Below, piece after piece: positions 53,431 to 61,909 of a stretch of DNA of 64,000 nucleotides. A model generated the notes under the pieces. The model was not told where the DNA came from. It made no database searches and saw only the letters and a program-made list of their open reading frames with translations. Made by a program: the position numbers and the translations under genes. Source of the stretch: Corynebacterium glyciniphilum AJ 3170 (lineage in GTDB: Bacteria; Actinomycetota; Actinomycetes; Mycobacteriales; Mycobacteriaceae); NCBI RefSeq assembly GCF_000626675.1, contig NZ_CP006842.1:2976001-3040000 (forward strand), read 5' to 3'. Positions within the stretch are counted from its first letter, which is position 1, and each line of letters begins with the position of its first letter.

Positions 53431-55068
53431 ATGACACCGGAAACACAGACGAGCCGCCGATGGCTCGGTCTGATAGCCCTCGCCCTGGGCGTGGCGCTGA
53501 TCGTGGTGGACACCACGATCGTCAACGTGATCACCCCGTCGGTGATCGATGACCTGGGAATCGACTCATCCCAGGCCCAGTGGGTCCAGGAATCCTACGC
53601 GATCGTGTTCGCAGCGCTCCTCCTCGTCGCCGGACGCGTGGCCGATCTCCGCGGGGCACGGTTCATCTTCCTGCTCGGCGTCGTCGTCTTCGGCGCAAGC
53701 AGCCTGCTTGCCGGCGTATCCAGCAACGGCGAGATCCTGATCCTCGCCCGTTTCCTCCAGGGCATCGGTGCAGCAATGGTCCTGCCCACCACCCTGTCCC
53801 TGCTTAACCACATGTTCACCGGAAAAGCCCGCGGACAGGCCTTCGCCGTCTGGGGAGGCACCATCGGCGCCGCCACAGCCCTCGGCCCCGCCCTCGGCGG
53901 ATGGCTGTCAGAACACTTCTCCTGGCGCTGGGCCTTCGGCATCAATATCCCACTGACGATCCTCATCATCGTCCTGACCGTCGCATTCATCCTCCCGTCC
54001 CCACGGACGACCGGACGCGTGGACGCAATCGGAGCTGTGCTCTCCGCCCTCGGCCTCGGACTCTTGGCTTTCGGGGTCATCGAGGGCCGCATCTACGGGT
54101 GGCTGACCAGCGCCCACCCCTTCTCACTGTTCGGCATGACCTGGGATTCCGGCCCTTCCCCCGCCTTCACCGCGCTGGTCGTGGGGGCAGTCATCCTGGT
54201 TCTGTTCGTCCGGCGTCAGGTCCGGCTGAGCCGGGACGGTGCAGAGGCACAACCGTTGATGGACACCCGACTGTTCTCCATCGCGTCCTTCCGCAACGGC
54301 AATATCGCCACGCTGATCATCGGACTCGGCGAGTACGGCATCATCGCCGTCATGCCACTGTGGCTGCAGTTCACCCTGGACTACACCCCACTTCAGGCCG
54401 GCCTGGCCCTCGTACCGATCGCGCTGGGCAGCTTCCTCGCCAGCGGTGTCAGCTTCCCGCTGTCTGAGCGATTCGCAGCGCTCGCGTTCGTCCGCTCCGG
54501 ACTGGTCCTTGAGATCGTCGGTCTCGTCGGCCTGGGACTCGTCGCCGCCGCCACCGATGCGCCCTGGCTGGCAATCGCGGCCGTCCTGTTCGTCTACGGT
54601 GTGGGCGTGGGATTCGCCACCGCCCAGGTCACCAATGTCGTCCTCGAAGAGGTCCCCGAAAAAGAGGGCGGGCAAGGTTCCGCCATCCAGAGCACCTTCC
54701 GCCAACTCGGGTCTGCCCTGGGTATCGCAGCACTGACCACCGTCTTCTTCTCGACGATCAGCTCCAACCTGCGCTCGACCCTCACCGACGGCGGGATGGA
54801 CAGCGACCGCGCGCAGGAGTTCTCCTCCACCGTCACAGACAGCGCCGGAGCCGTCATTGCGCCGCTCAGTGAGAATCCGGACACCGTTGCCGTTGCCGAT
54901 GCCGCCCGCGATGCAATGACCCACGGGCTGGTCCTGGGATCCTATCTTGCCGCAGGCTTCCTGGTCCTTGGCGTCGTGGCCACGTTCCTCATCCCCCGGT
55001 CCCCGACCACGGAAGATTCGGCGGACACGACTGAGACAACCCCCACCCACAGCCAGCACTCCGCATAG
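53431..55068 (+). CDS. MFS multidrug exporter, DHA2 (14-helix) family
   Basis: A 545-residue transporter of the EmrB/QacA type. VDTTIVNVITPSVIDDLG in helix 1 is the DHA2 hallmark; motif A reads GRVADLRGARFIF and motif C GGTIGAATALGPALGGWL. About 14 helices are visible, with a charged tail. GGAGG precedes the ATG. Drug/H+ antiport is expected; the MarR gene next to it is the likely regulator. Confidence 0.94.
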   Translation: MTPETQTSRRWLGLIALALGVALIVVDTTIVNVITPSVIDDLGIDSSQAQWVQESYAIVFAALLLVAGRVADLRGARFIFLLGVVVFGASSLLAGVSSNGEILILARFLQGIGAAMVLPTTLSLLNHMFTGKARGQAFAVWGGTIGAATALGPALGGWLSEHFSWRWAFGINIPLTILIIVLTVAFILPSPRTTGRVDAIGAVLSALGLGLLAFGVIEGRIYGWLTSAHPFSLFGMTWDSGPSPAFTALVVGAVILVLFVRRQVRLSRDGAEAQPLMDTRLFSIASFRNGNIATLIIGLGEYGIIAVMPLWLQFTLDYTPLQAGLALVPIALGSFLASGVSFPLSERFAALAFVRSGLVLEIVGLVGLGLVAAATDAPWLAIAAVLFVYGVGVGFATAQVTNVVLEEVPEKEGGQGSAIQSTFRQLGSALGIAALTTVFFSTISSNLRSTLTDGGMDSDRAQEFSSTVTDSAGAVIAPLSENPDTVAVADAARDAMTHGLVLGSYLAAGFLVLGVVATFLIPRSPTTEDSADTTETTPTHSQHSA

Positions 55069-55079
55069 ACACCACGACG

Positions 55080-55122
55080 CAGCAACCCCGGAGGTCGGCG
55101 TGACCATCCTCCGAGGTTGCTG
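55080..55122. repeat. 43-bp hairpin repeat, copy C (after the MFS gene)
   Basis: CAGCAACCCCGGAGG (55080-55094) and CCTCCGAGGTTGCTG (55108-55122), one base off perfect. The loop and about 15 bp of downstream flank match copy B. It lies 11 bp after the MFS stop and between convergent genes. Confidence 0.8.
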
Positions 55123-55155
55123 CGTTGGTACTCATCTGCGGTCACTCAGTGAGCA

Positions 55156-55977
55156 TCAGGCGAAACCCGGCTCCTCACCGAAGCCGCGTCCGAAACCTCG
55201 ACCCGAGCCTCGACCCGAGCCTCGACCCCGGCCCATCATGCCCATGCGGAACATCGCCATCCGGCCCATGTCCTGCATCTCCCGCATGCCGGGCCACTCG
55301 AACCCGTCCTGGTGGCAGCGCTCGTGCCAGTGCGCACGGTCTCCCGCCTCCCGATCAGCGTCGGGCATGCCGTGGCCACTATGGCCACCGTGAGCATCGT
55401 GACCGCCACGGCCGCCGCGGTGTCCGTCGAACCCACGTCCGCCGCCGAAGGGGAACGGGCCACCGAAGCCGCGACCGCGGCCGCCGCCTCGGGGATCGTC
55501 CGGGAACTTCTCGCGCACCGCGGCGGAGACGCGGTCGAGCATGTCCCCGAACTGTTCCTGTTCCTCAGCGGTGAGGACGTCGAACGGATCGTCCGTCTCC
55601 GGAACATCAGAGGCGGCATTCCTGCCCTCCTCGGTGATGTCCACGATGAACGTCCGACGGTCAGTGTCGTCCCGACGGCGTTCGACGAATCCGGCGGATT
55701 CGAGTTTGCCGAGAAGCTCGCTGAGCGACTGCGGCCGGACGCCCAGCATGAAGGCGAGTTCCTTCTGCGGCATTGGGCTGCGCAGCGTGAGAATGTGCAG
55801 TACCCGGCCCTGCCCGGCGCGCATTCCGCCGAACGGTCGCCCCGGTCGACCCATCATGTCCATACGCCGCAGCATCATGGCGAGGTGGGTGAGCCGGTCA
55901 GCGAGATCCGGGGTGACACCGGTGTTGTCGGCGCCTGCGGTGTTGTCGTCATTGCTGTTGCTAGTGATGTCTTCCAT
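55156..55977 (-). CDS. MarR-like regulator with a Gly/Arg/His-rich tail
   Basis: 273 residues from the ATG at 55977, which has GGAG five bases before it. Residues about 25-150 form a winged-helix domain (GRVLHILTLRSPMPQKELAFMLGVRPQSLSELLGKLESAGFVER, wing DDTDRRTFIVDITEEG). From about residue 160 the protein becomes low-complexity: GGGRGRGFGG, DGHRGGRGGHDAHGGHSGHG, a Met-rich part and RGSGRGSGRGFGRG. His and Met clusters could bind metal. An 8-5-8 palindrome on its own promoter suggests autoregulation. Confidence 0.85.
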   Translation of the reverse strand: MEDITSNSNDDNTAGADNTGVTPDLADRLTHLAMMLRRMDMMGRPGRPFGGMRAGQGRVLHILTLRSPMPQKELAFMLGVRPQSLSELLGKLESAGFVERRRDDTDRRTFIVDITEEGRNAASDVPETDDPFDVLTAEEQEQFGDMLDRVSAAVREKFPDDPRGGGRGRGFGGPFPFGGGRGFDGHRGGRGGHDAHGGHSGHGMPDADREAGDRAHWHERCHQDGFEWPGMREMQDMGRMAMFRMGMMGRGRGSGRGSGRGFGRGFGEEPGFA

Positions 55978-55998
55978 GTCCACTCCTTCAAGTAGTGC

Positions 55999-56019
55999 GG
56001 TACCTGTTGTTCAGGTACC
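55999..56019. promoter_or_regulatory. Operator-like palindrome before the MarR-like gene
   Basis: GGTACCTG-ttgtt-CAGGTACC has perfect 8-bp arms. It lies 22 bp upstream of the gene and about 12 bp downstream of the -10 box. CAGGCACCTG and GGTACCT recur within the promoter at about 56040-56065, so several related sites cluster here. Confidence 0.65.
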
Positions 56020-56030
56020 TTCTGAAAGAC

Positions 56031-56058
56031 ATACTACGCAGGCACCTGACAAAGTCAA
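56031..56058 (-). promoter_or_regulatory. Predicted promoter of the MarR-like gene
   Basis: On the minus strand TTGACT (56058-56053) and TAGTAT (56036-56031) are 16 bp apart. CAGGCACCTG, a variant of the operator, lies in the spacer. Confidence 0.6.
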
Positions 56059-56078
56059 GCGGTACCTTCATATCTCGT

Positions 56079-56501
56079 CTAAGCCAGCTTTCCTTCCTCC
56101 CCGGACGCCGCGATGACCAGCGCGCGCAACACATCCCTGTCGATGTTCGCCAGACGGGTGATGTACAGGCAGGCCGTTCCGGCGCGGTACTTCCCTAGGT
56201 CACGCATGAGTTCCGGGTACCGGTCCTCGAATCCACCGTCGAGGTAGACAGTGTGCTGACGCGCACCGGTAGCGAAAGCAGCCACCGGCATATCCCCCTC
56301 GTGCCCCGACTCATAGCGGTAGTGCCGGTGCCCGAAACCGATGATGCACCCAGCCCAAACCACCGGTTTCTCACCGGTGATGTCCTGCATCATCGCCACC
56401 AGCTCGTCTGCCTCTGCACGGCGAGGACCGTCCACACGGTCGAGGACGTCGGTGTACGGAGTCTCGGACGGCGACATCGCCGGAGTACTTTTCTCTGCCA
56501 T
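56079..56501 (-). CDS. DUF1801 (YdhG-like) protein
   Basis: A 140-residue protein with the DUF1801 pattern: RRAEADELVAMMQDITGEKPVVWAGCIIGFGHRHYRY, then GFEDRYPELMRDLGKYRAGTACLYI. Some relatives bind metal or act as iron chaperones, but the function is mostly unknown. It follows the RibD-C gene by 20 bp on the same strand and is likely co-transcribed. Confidence 0.88.
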   Translation of the reverse strand: MAEKSTPAMSPSETPYTDVLDRVDGPRRAEADELVAMMQDITGEKPVVWAGCIIGFGHRHYRYESGHEGDMPVAAFATGARQHTVYLDGGFEDRYPELMRDLGKYRAGTACLYITRLANIDRDVLRALVIAASGEEGKLA

Positions 56502-56521
56502 GTCCCCAGTTCTACCGGGCC

Positions 56522-57112
56522 TCAGGCGGGAGCGCGGCGGGTGTACGTGAGGATGACGACGCCACCGGACGCCACGACGCTGTCACTGAGCTCGAACCTG
56601 GCGAGAGCCCCACGATCATCGAACATACGCTTTCCCTCACCGAGGATGATCGGGAAGAGAAGCAGTCGGTACTCGCCAATGAGGTCGCGCTCGGCGAGCC
56701 CACGGACCAGGCTTCCGGAACCGAATACGACGAGGTCTCCATCGGTGCTGTCCTTGACGTCGGTGATCACGGAGGTCAGGTCACCTGTGAGCAGGTGGGA
56801 ATTCTGCCATTCGAGATGGTCCAGTGTCGACGAGACCACATACTTCGGCATACGGTTCATGGCCGCCACAGCGGGCTCGGAGTCATCGGCACCCGACCAT
56901 GCGGTGGAGAGGATCTCGTAGGAGCGGCGGCCGAGCAGCATGCCGGCAGCACCGAGCGTCGCGTCCTCCATGAATGCGTCGACCGTGCCATCGCTGTATG
57001 GCGGAACCCACCCGCCGCTCTCGAATCCGCCGTCGCGGTCCTCTTCGGGCGACAACGGCGACTGGATGACTCCGTCGATGCTGATAAAGTTCACTACGAC
57101 TACCCGGCCCAT
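56522..57112 (-). CDS. RibD C-terminal (dihydrofolate-reductase-fold) protein
   Basis: A 196-residue stand-alone RibD_C domain. VVVVNFISIDGVIQSP at the N-terminus, GMLLGRRSYEIL, and GDLVVFGSGSLVRGLAERDLI with LLLFPIILGEGKRMF are family landmarks. It probably binds NADPH and reduces an unknown substrate. It is the first of two genes with the DUF1801 protein. Confidence 0.92.
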   Translation of the reverse strand: MGRVVVVNFISIDGVIQSPLSPEEDRDGGFESGGWVPPYSDGTVDAFMEDATLGAAGMLLGRRSYEILSTAWSGADDSEPAVAAMNRMPKYVVSSTLDHLEWQNSHLLTGDLTSVITDVKDSTDGDLVVFGSGSLVRGLAERDLIGEYRLLLFPIILGEGKRMFDDRGALARFELSDSVVASGGVVILTYTRRAPA

Positions 57113-57142
57113 GGGTACTCTCCTCAGTGCGATGTCTCGACC

Positions 57143-58135
57143 CTACCCCTCGATGAACCCCTCGTCGCGGAGCCAGTCCCAGGCGACGTCGGTCGGCTCT
57201 TCACCGTCCACGTCGATCCGCGCGTTCAGGTCGATCAAGGTCTCGTCATCAAGCTTCTCCGACACCGGTGCGAACAGGTCCGCGATCTGCGGGTAGTCGT
57301 CGATGAGGTGCTGCGCGACGACGGCTGACAGGTTGTACTTCGGGAAGAACTGTTTGTCGTCCTCGAGGATCTGCAGGTCAAGCGCCTTGATCCGTCCGTC
57401 GGTGGTGAACACCTCACCGAAGTTGCAGGTGCCTCCCGCCGTAGCTGCATAGACCGCGCCGGTGTCCATCAACGACTGGTCAACGTCCGCAGGAGACAGA
57501 CCGTACGCCTCGAGCATCGGGATCAGCCCGTCATTACGGTTCGCGAACTCCGACTCCACGCACAGTGTGCGTTCCGGTCGGGAGACATTCGCCATGTCCG
57601 AGAGCGTCGATACATCGAGTCTGTCGGCGACCTCCTTGGTGGTGGCGAAGCCGTAGGTGTTGTTCATCGGTGCCGGTGGAAGCCACACCAGCCCATTGGC
57701 CTTCTCCTCGTCGCGGACGGCCTCGTACTGCTTCTGTTCGTCCGGAATGGGGTCGTCGTGGTTGAGATAGGTCGTCCAGGCACTGCCGGTGTACTCCCAC
57801 TGCATGTTGACATCGCCTTCGATCATGGCCTGACGTGCGCTGGAGGAGCCCGGGATATTCGTCAGATCCTGCACGTCCGCGCCTGCGGACTGGAAGAGGA
57901 TCACCGCCATCTTGCCCAGGAGAATCTGTTCGGTGAAGTTCTTGGACCCCACCGCAACCGACGCCCCGGAAAGATCCACGTCCTCCAGGTCTCCGGAGAG
58001 GGTGCCGCTGGGGCTGTAGCCACCGGCAGTGCCGAGGCCACAGGCTGTCACCAACATCGTCGACAGTGCCGTCAACAGAGCGAGGAGCCGGACCCGACCG
58101 CCGGCCCGCGGAGTATCAGTTCTTGTCGTTGTCAT
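57143..58135 (-). CDS. Opu-type substrate-binding lipoprotein
   Basis: A 330-residue lipoprotein with lipobox LVTAC (Cys32). ASVAVGSKNFTEQILLGKMAV is the hallmark of OpuAC/ProX-type quaternary-amine binders, and MQWEYTGSAWTTYL is the conserved second motif. In other bacteria such proteins bind glycine betaine, choline or carnitine for osmoprotection. It is the last gene of a four-gene operon. Confidence 0.93.
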   Translation of the reverse strand: MTTTRTDTPRAGGRVRLLALLTALSTMLVTACGLGTAGGYSPSGTLSGDLEDVDLSGASVAVGSKNFTEQILLGKMAVILFQSAGADVQDLTNIPGSSSARQAMIEGDVNMQWEYTGSAWTTYLNHDDPIPDEQKQYEAVRDEEKANGLVWLPPAPMNNTYGFATTKEVADRLDVSTLSDMANVSRPERTLCVESEFANRNDGLIPMLEAYGLSPADVDQSLMDTGAVYAATAGGTCNFGEVFTTDGRIKALDLQILEDDKQFFPKYNLSAVVAQHLIDDYPQIADLFAPVSEKLDDETLIDLNARIDVDGEEPTDVAWDWLRDEGFIEG

Positions 58136-58142
58136 GAGTCGA

Positions 58143-58892
58143 TCACAGTCCCTTCGGGGTCAGCGCGACTTCCAGCAGTCTGCCCACCCATTCCACGAGC
58201 AGCGCAAGCAGTGCGATCAGGATCGCGCCCGACACCAGGACCGGGAACCGGTACAGGGTGATTCCCGTCTGGATCAGGGCGCCGAGCCCACCGGCGTCGA
58301 TGAATGTCGCGAACGCCCCGGCGCCGACGAGCAACACCAGGGCGGTCCGCGCCCCGGTCATGATCACCGGCAGCGCCAACGGCAGTTCCACACGGAACAG
58401 CACCTGCATCGGCGACATGCCCATCCCCCGGGCCGCTTCGACGAGCGTGCGGTCCACCCCGGTGAGCCCGGTGACGGTATTCGCCAGCACCGGCAGGAAC
58501 GCGTAGATGCTCAACGAGAGGACGGCGGTCGGCGTACCGAATCCCAGCCAGATGGCCAACAGCACGATCACGCCGATCACCGGCGCCGACTGGCCGATGT
58601 TGCCGATCAGTGTCGTCAGCATGGACAACACCGGCGTGCGCCGTCGGGTCAGCAGAATTCCGGCAGGCACGGCAGTGATCATGACAAGCACCGCACAGAG
58701 AATCACCAGCACGATGTGCTGTCTCGCCATGGTCAGGACGCTGCCCCAGGCAAGGGCGCGCGCCTCGACGTCGCCCAGGTCGGCGGTCTGCCGCCAGGCG
58801 AACCAGCCGAGGAAGACCGCAACCACCAGAACGGGAATCCCGATGATGAGGAGCTTGTCCTCCCCGGACATCCGGCGCACCATGCCTGCCAT
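58143..58892 (-). CDS. Opu-type ABC permease (second)
   Basis: A 249-residue inner-membrane permease with about six helices and the EAA loop LVEAARGMGMSPMQVLFRVELPLALP that docks to the ATPase. Family: OpuBB/OpuCD-like. It follows the ATPase gene by one base and precedes the binding protein by seven. Confidence 0.93.
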   Translation of the reverse strand: MAGMVRRMSGEDKLLIIGIPVLVVAVFLGWFAWRQTADLGDVEARALAWGSVLTMARQHIVLVILCAVLVMITAVPAGILLTRRRTPVLSMLTTLIGNIGQSAPVIGVIVLLAIWLGFGTPTAVLSLSIYAFLPVLANTVTGLTGVDRTLVEAARGMGMSPMQVLFRVELPLALPVIMTGARTALVLLVGAGAFATFIDAGGLGALIQTGITLYRFPVLVSGAILIALLALLVEWVGRLLEVALTPKGL

Positions 58893-58893
58893 G

Positions 58894-60039
58894 TCACTGC
58901 CCTCCGTCCGAGTTGAGGGCGCGGATGTACTCGGTGACCGTCTCGTAGTAGATCACTCCGGCGTACCGGCCTCTGTCTGTGACGATGGCACCGCCATGGC
59001 TGGAGACAAGCATGGAGTCCAGTGCATCGTTGACCGTGGACCGGCGCTCCACCGTAGTCTCGAGATCCAGATCCGGTGCGGGCACCGTGCTGCGAGACTG
59101 CAGGGTGCGCAGCCAGACCCAGTCCCGTGGACGGCGGCGCTCATCGAGGATGATCACGCTGTCCTTCCCCTGGCCCGTGACCCGCTGCACGACCTCGGCA
59201 GAGTCCTCCCCGACCGTGCAGGTCGGGAAGTCGTCGACGCCCACGTCGTCCACACGCAGCAGGGACAACTGCTTGAGCTTCGACCCGGACCCCACGAAAT
59301 CGGCCACATAGTCGTCGGAGGGGTTGCCCAGGACCTGGTCCGGGGTGTCGTACTGTGCGATCCGCGCCTGCTCCTTGAGCACCAGGATCCGGTCACCGAG
59401 TTTCACCGCTTCATCGATGTCGTGCGTGACGCACACGATCGTCTTGTGCAGCTCGTTCTGCAGGCTGATCAGCTCGTCCTGCAGACGTTGCCGGGTGATC
59501 GGATCCACTGCGCCGAAGGGTTCGTCCATGAGGAGCACAGGCGGATCGGCGGCAAGCCCGCGGGCCACGCCGACGCGTTGCTGCTGCCCGCCGGAGAGCT
59601 CCCGTGGAAAACGGTCACGGTACGTCGCCGGATCCAACCCCACCAGGTCAAGCAGTTCATCCACCCGGTTGGCGATCCGCTTCTTCTCCCACTTCAACAG
59701 GCCCGGGACCAGGCCGATATTCTGCGCGACGGTCATGTGCGGCAGCAGGCCACCGCCCTGGATCACGTACCCGACGTTGCGGCGTAGTTCGGTCGGGTTC
59801 TTCGTGGTCACGTCCTCGCCGCCGATCGTGATGGTGCCCTCGGTCGGCTCGATCAACCGGTTGATCATCTTCAACGAGGTGGTCTTTCCGCAGCCGGACG
59901 GCCCGACGAACATGACGGTCTCGCCGGCGGGGATCGTGAGGTTGAGGTCCTCGACCGCGGCGGCGTCCTGCCCGGCGTAGCGCTTCGTGATGCCGGAGAG
60001 CTCGATCTCCGCACCAGAGTTCTGTCGGTCGTTCGTCAT
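58894..60039 (-). CDS. Opu-type ABC ATPase with CBS domains
   Basis: A 381-residue ATPase: Walker A GPSGCGKTT, signature LSGGQQQRVGVARGL, Walker B VLLMDEPFGAVDP, switch His VCVTHD. The C-terminal 110 residues hold a degenerate CBS pair (ending AIVTDRGRYAGVIYYETVTEYI), the ionic-strength or nucleotide sensor of OpuA-type transporters. The ATG at 60039 overlaps the stop of the upstream permease; the open frame before it is a shadow. Confidence 0.95.
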   Translation of the reverse strand: MTNDRQNSGAEIELSGITKRYAGQDAAAVEDLNLTIPAGETVMFVGPSGCGKTTSLKMINRLIEPTEGTITIGGEDVTTKNPTELRRNVGYVIQGGGLLPHMTVAQNIGLVPGLLKWEKKRIANRVDELLDLVGLDPATYRDRFPRELSGGQQQRVGVARGLAADPPVLLMDEPFGAVDPITRQRLQDELISLQNELHKTIVCVTHDIDEAVKLGDRILVLKEQARIAQYDTPDQVLGNPSDDYVADFVGSGSKLKQLSLLRVDDVGVDDFPTCTVGEDSAEVVQRVTGQGKDSVIILDERRRPRDWVWLRTLQSRSTVPAPDLDLETTVERRSTVNDALDSMLVSSHGGAIVTDRGRYAGVIYYETVTEYIRALNSDGGQ

Positions 60040-60677
60040 GCGCGGAGCCCCTTCGAGGTTGTCAGTCGACCCAGCAGGACGAGGACGGCGTCCAGGATCA
60101 GCGCGACGATGATCACGCCGATCGTTCCCACCAGGGTGTAATAGAGTGCGTTGGCGCTGCCGATCTGGCTGAGCCCGGTGAATATGTAGCCGCCGAGCCC
60201 CGGGCCCAGGGCGTAGGCCGCGATCGCGGCGACACCCATCGACATCTGCGTGGAGACCCTGATCCCCGTCATGATCACCGGCCACGCCAAGGGGAGCCGG
60301 ACACGCAGCAGGATCGACGCGGCGTTCATTCCCTGTCCCCGCGCAGCCTCAATGAGTTCGGCCGGAATCTGCTGTAGACCGACGATCGCATTACGCAGGA
60401 TCGGCAGCACCGCGAAGAACACGACGATGAACACCGACGGGAGCGTTCCGATACCGACCAGGGGAATCACCAGGCCGAGCAGTGCCAGGGACGGGATCGT
60501 CAACCCGACCGCCGACACCGCATTCGCCACCGGGGACAACCCCCGGTAACGCGTGACGATCACGGCAATCACCAGTGCCACAACAGTGGCGAGAATCAGA
60601 GCCTGAATCACCAGACTCGCATGTTGATAAGAACGGAAGAGAATGTCCGTCCATCGTGAGGAGATGAATTCATTCAC
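60036..60677 (-). CDS. Opu-type ABC permease (first)
   Basis: A 213-residue permease with about six helices and the EAA loop LIEAARGQGMNAASILLRVRLPLAWP. The GTG at 60677 gives VNEFISSRWTDILFRS, where family similarity begins; 39 codons upstream are open without family character. First gene of the four-gene Opu operon. Confidence 0.9.
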   Translation of the reverse strand: MNEFISSRWTDILFRSYQHASLVIQALILATVVALVIAVIVTRYRGLSPVANAVSAVGLTIPSLALLGLVIPLVGIGTLPSVFIVVFFAVLPILRNAIVGLQQIPAELIEAARGQGMNAASILLRVRLPLAWPVIMTGIRVSTQMSMGVAAIAAYALGPGLGGYIFTGLSQIGSANALYYTLVGTIGVIIVALILDAVLVLLGRLTTSKGLRA

Positions 60678-61071
60678 TGGTTCACGTCGATTCGTCGGCT
60701 GTATACGTCTGGTGTCGTGGATCACACACTGAACCAACGGTAGGCGGATCCACTCCATACCGCAACTGAATGCATACTTCCGTACGCTGCACAATCATCC
60801 TCAGAGGCGTCCTGACAGCGTTCTTCCGGCGCAGGACCGCCTGCCACCCGCGGCGCGTCCCGTCGTAAATCCGTCAACAAACTCCGGCGTTTCCCGCTGG
60901 CGGCGGAATTCAATGATCAACGCGGTCGGAGATTTCACGGAGACGAAAATTCGCGACGAATCCCCACCGCCTTCACCCCGTGACGCGACAGCATTGACGG
61001 AAACGGTTTACCCCTCATCCTGGCACTGACACCCCGAAAAACGGAGCTCAGGCACAGGGTTCGTCCGCACG
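60678..61071. other. Intergenic region upstream of the Opu operon (394 bp)
   Basis: On the minus strand TTGCGG (60765-60760) and TACCGT (60742-60737) are 17 bp apart and could be the operon promoter, with a leader of about 55 nt. The rest is moderately AT-rich and shows no gene, strong hairpin or recognised operator. Confidence 0.5.
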
Positions 61072-61845
61072 CTAGATCAAGGTCAGGTCGCCCCGCGCAT
61101 CCGGCCGGTCGAGGTGGGCGTATTCGTTGAAGGACAGCAGATCGACCCCGGCGCTGCCGCCACGGTGCCGTCCCGCCTCATCCGCGACACGCAGGACAGT
61201 GACCGAGGCGTTGAACACCTTCCCGACCAGCGGTGGGACAGCCTGACGAGGCAGTCCCGACACGGCGGCGGTGCAGGTGGCGATCACCCCGGCGGAGGTG
61301 GCGACGACGGCTGCCCCGTCCTGCCGGGCTGCCGTGGTGACTCGCCCGAGCCCGCCGAGCACCGTCTCCCGGAACTCCTGGAACCCGGAACTGTCGACCC
61401 ATTCGCCGAGCGCCCCGTCGAGCACCTCCCGCACGGTTGCCTCCGCTTCCGCCGGATCCCCGGCGCCCTGCCGAATCTTCTGCATGACCTGCTTGAGTCG
61501 GCGACCAGTCTCGGTGTTGCGCCTCATCCACGGGACTACGACCGCGTCCGAGTCGAACTCCTTCCACGCCGCGTCGGTGGTCGGCTCCGCAGCTCCGGCG
61601 GCCGAGGCAACGGCCGCCGCCGTGTCATGCTGGCGGTGCAGGGGCCCGCAGAATACCCGCGGTGCCCGTACGTCTGTGCCGCTACTCCCCACACCAAGAC
61701 GCTCGGCGAGCGAGCGGCCCACAACATCAGCCTGGCGACGTCCGCGCTCCGTCAGGCCGTCATAGCTCTTCTCGACGTTCCCGTCATCGTAGGCGCCCAT
61801 GCCCGCGCCTGCCTGACCATGTCGAACCAGGTAGATCAAAGCCAT
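61072..61845 (-). CDS. Histidine phosphatase (phosphoglycerate-mutase-like), paralogue 1
   Basis: A 257-residue protein with the catalytic LVRHGQAG at the N-terminus (His9), SYDGLTERGRRQA, FCGPLHRQHDTA and the second His replaced in context VVATSAGVI (the usual GHG/SHG motif is not obvious). AGGAGAT precedes the ATG at 61845. It is a tandem duplicate of the next gene, 64 bp apart, with shared LLSFNEYAHLD-type C-terminus. Substrate unknown. Confidence 0.88.
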   Translation of the reverse strand: MALIYLVRHGQAGAGMGAYDDGNVEKSYDGLTERGRRQADVVGRSLAERLGVGSSGTDVRAPRVFCGPLHRQHDTAAAVASAAGAAEPTTDAAWKEFDSDAVVVPWMRRNTETGRRLKQVMQKIRQGAGDPAEAEATVREVLDGALGEWVDSSGFQEFRETVLGGLGRVTTAARQDGAAVVATSAGVIATCTAAVSGLPRQAVPPLVGKVFNASVTVLRVADEAGRHRGGSAGVDLLSFNEYAHLDRPDARGDLTLI

Positions 61846-61909
61846 CAGTCCATCTCCTGTTCTCCGGCCGCGCGGCCGGAATGTCGTTCCCCCAGCGTAT
61901 CGTCCGGTG

